Source: Citrobacter werkmanii NBRC 105721 (GTDB taxonomy: Bacteria; Pseudomonadota; Gammaproteobacteria; Enterobacterales; Enterobacteriaceae). From it: a DNA stretch of 64,000 nt. A model generated the notes under the pieces. It had not been told where the DNA came from, did not search any database, and was given only the letters and a program-made list of their open reading frames with translations. This document shows, piece by piece, positions 61,415 to 64,000 of the stretch. A program made the position numbers and the translations under genes. Position 1 is the first letter of the stretch; every line of letters begins with the position of its first letter. The DNA is taken from positions 372,001 to 436,000 of the forward strand of contig BBMW01000011.1 in assembly GCA_000759755.1 (NCBI GenBank), given 5' to 3'.

Positions 61415-61491
61415 CTGTCGGATGGCGCTGTGAGTATCTGGCCTACGAAAGTGTGTCCTTTGTAGGCTCAGGCGTAGCCGCCATCCGGCAG
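61415..61491. repeat. REP/BIME between patA and ygjH
   Basis: Two facing REP units (TGTCGGATGGCGCTG and GCGTAGCCGCCATCCGGCAG) separated by GGCCTACG...TGTAGGCTC lie between the converging genes. Confidence 0.88.
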
Positions 61492-61502
61492 AATCACACA
61501 AC

Positions 61503-61895
<393 letters not shown>

Positions 61896-62026
61896 TCAAA
61901 AGCAGGAAAATGACGTACTCATCACACTCTTCAAGCCCAGTTTTACCCCGAGCATGTCAATTAAACGTGCTTTTTTTACTGAAAACAGATGAATAGATAA
62001 GCACTTCATTTACAATGCGCAGGTAA

Positions 62027-63028
<1,002 letters not shown>

Positions 63029-63144
63029 AATCCCCCGTTAACCCGCCTGGTTTCTTCTGATGCCGGGCGCGCATTGTCATGCATTCTTTTCTGCGTCCGA
63101 ATTATTTTCGTGATCCAGTTAAAGTAAATCACCTCACTCGCTAT

Positions 63145-64000
<856 letters not shown>

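Overview
The window is a chromosomal segment from a member of the Enterobacteriaceae, most likely the Citrobacter freundii complex. The backbone follows the E. coli K-12 order parE–tolC–ribB–hldE–glnE–cca–ttd–rpsU/dnaG/rpoD–mug–ileX–nfeF–aer–patA–ebg. A complete anaerobic glycerol (dha) regulon is inserted, and its DhaK, DhaD and DhaC/E proteins look nearly identical to the C. freundii proteins I remember. The species call rests on remembered sequences, not on a search.

Layout. (1) 1–7.5 kb: parE (5' part only) and the nudF–yqiB–cpdA–yqiA–parE gene train on the minus strand, then tolC–ygiB–ygiC and ygiD. (2) 7.6–13.2 kb: zupT, a small membrane protein, ribB with an FMN riboswitch, ubiK, glgS, yqiJ–yqiK. 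The fimbrial cluster that K-12 carries here is absent. (3) 13.2–23.2 kb: hldE–glnE–ygiF, ygiM, cca, uppP, folB, plsY. (4) 23.2–27.4 kb: the L-tartrate utilisation genes ttdR and ttdABT. (5) 27.5–32.5 kb: a complete urease operon ureDABCEFG placed between ttdT and tsaD, where K-12 has none. (6) 32.5–38.9 kb: tsaD, the macromolecular synthesis operon rpsU–dnaG–rpoD with two oppositely oriented ERIC-type repeats around dnaG, then mug and tRNA-Ile2 (ileX). (7) 38.9–56.3 kb: an accessory block between ileX and nfeF. It begins with AT-rich, gene-poor DNA holding a Gln-rich lipoprotein, a 42-residue secreted peptide, gene debris and a YoaC-like protein, then continues with the dha regulon, and ends with a second cyclopropane fatty acid synthase gene and a divergent AraC regulator. 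(8) 56.3–64 kb: nfeF–nfeR, aer, patA, ygjH, ebgR and the start of ebgA.

How the genes work together. The dha block is self-sufficient for anaerobic glycerol disproportionation. DhaD oxidises glycerol to dihydroxyacetone and DhaK phosphorylates it. The B12-dependent dehydratase DhaBCE makes 3-hydroxypropionaldehyde, DhaT reduces it to 1,3-propanediol, DhaF and DhaG reactivate the dehydratase, and a PduO-type adenosyltransferase supplies the cofactor. DhaR is the resident activator. Three promoter regions of this block each carry a pair of 15-bp imperfect palindromes whose starts lie 31–32 bp apart; I propose these as the regulon's operator. The urease operon has all structural and accessory genes but no nickel transporter; ureD appears to begin at a CTG codon and has a NAC-type motif upstream.

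No prophage, insertion sequence, CRISPR array or known defence system is visible.
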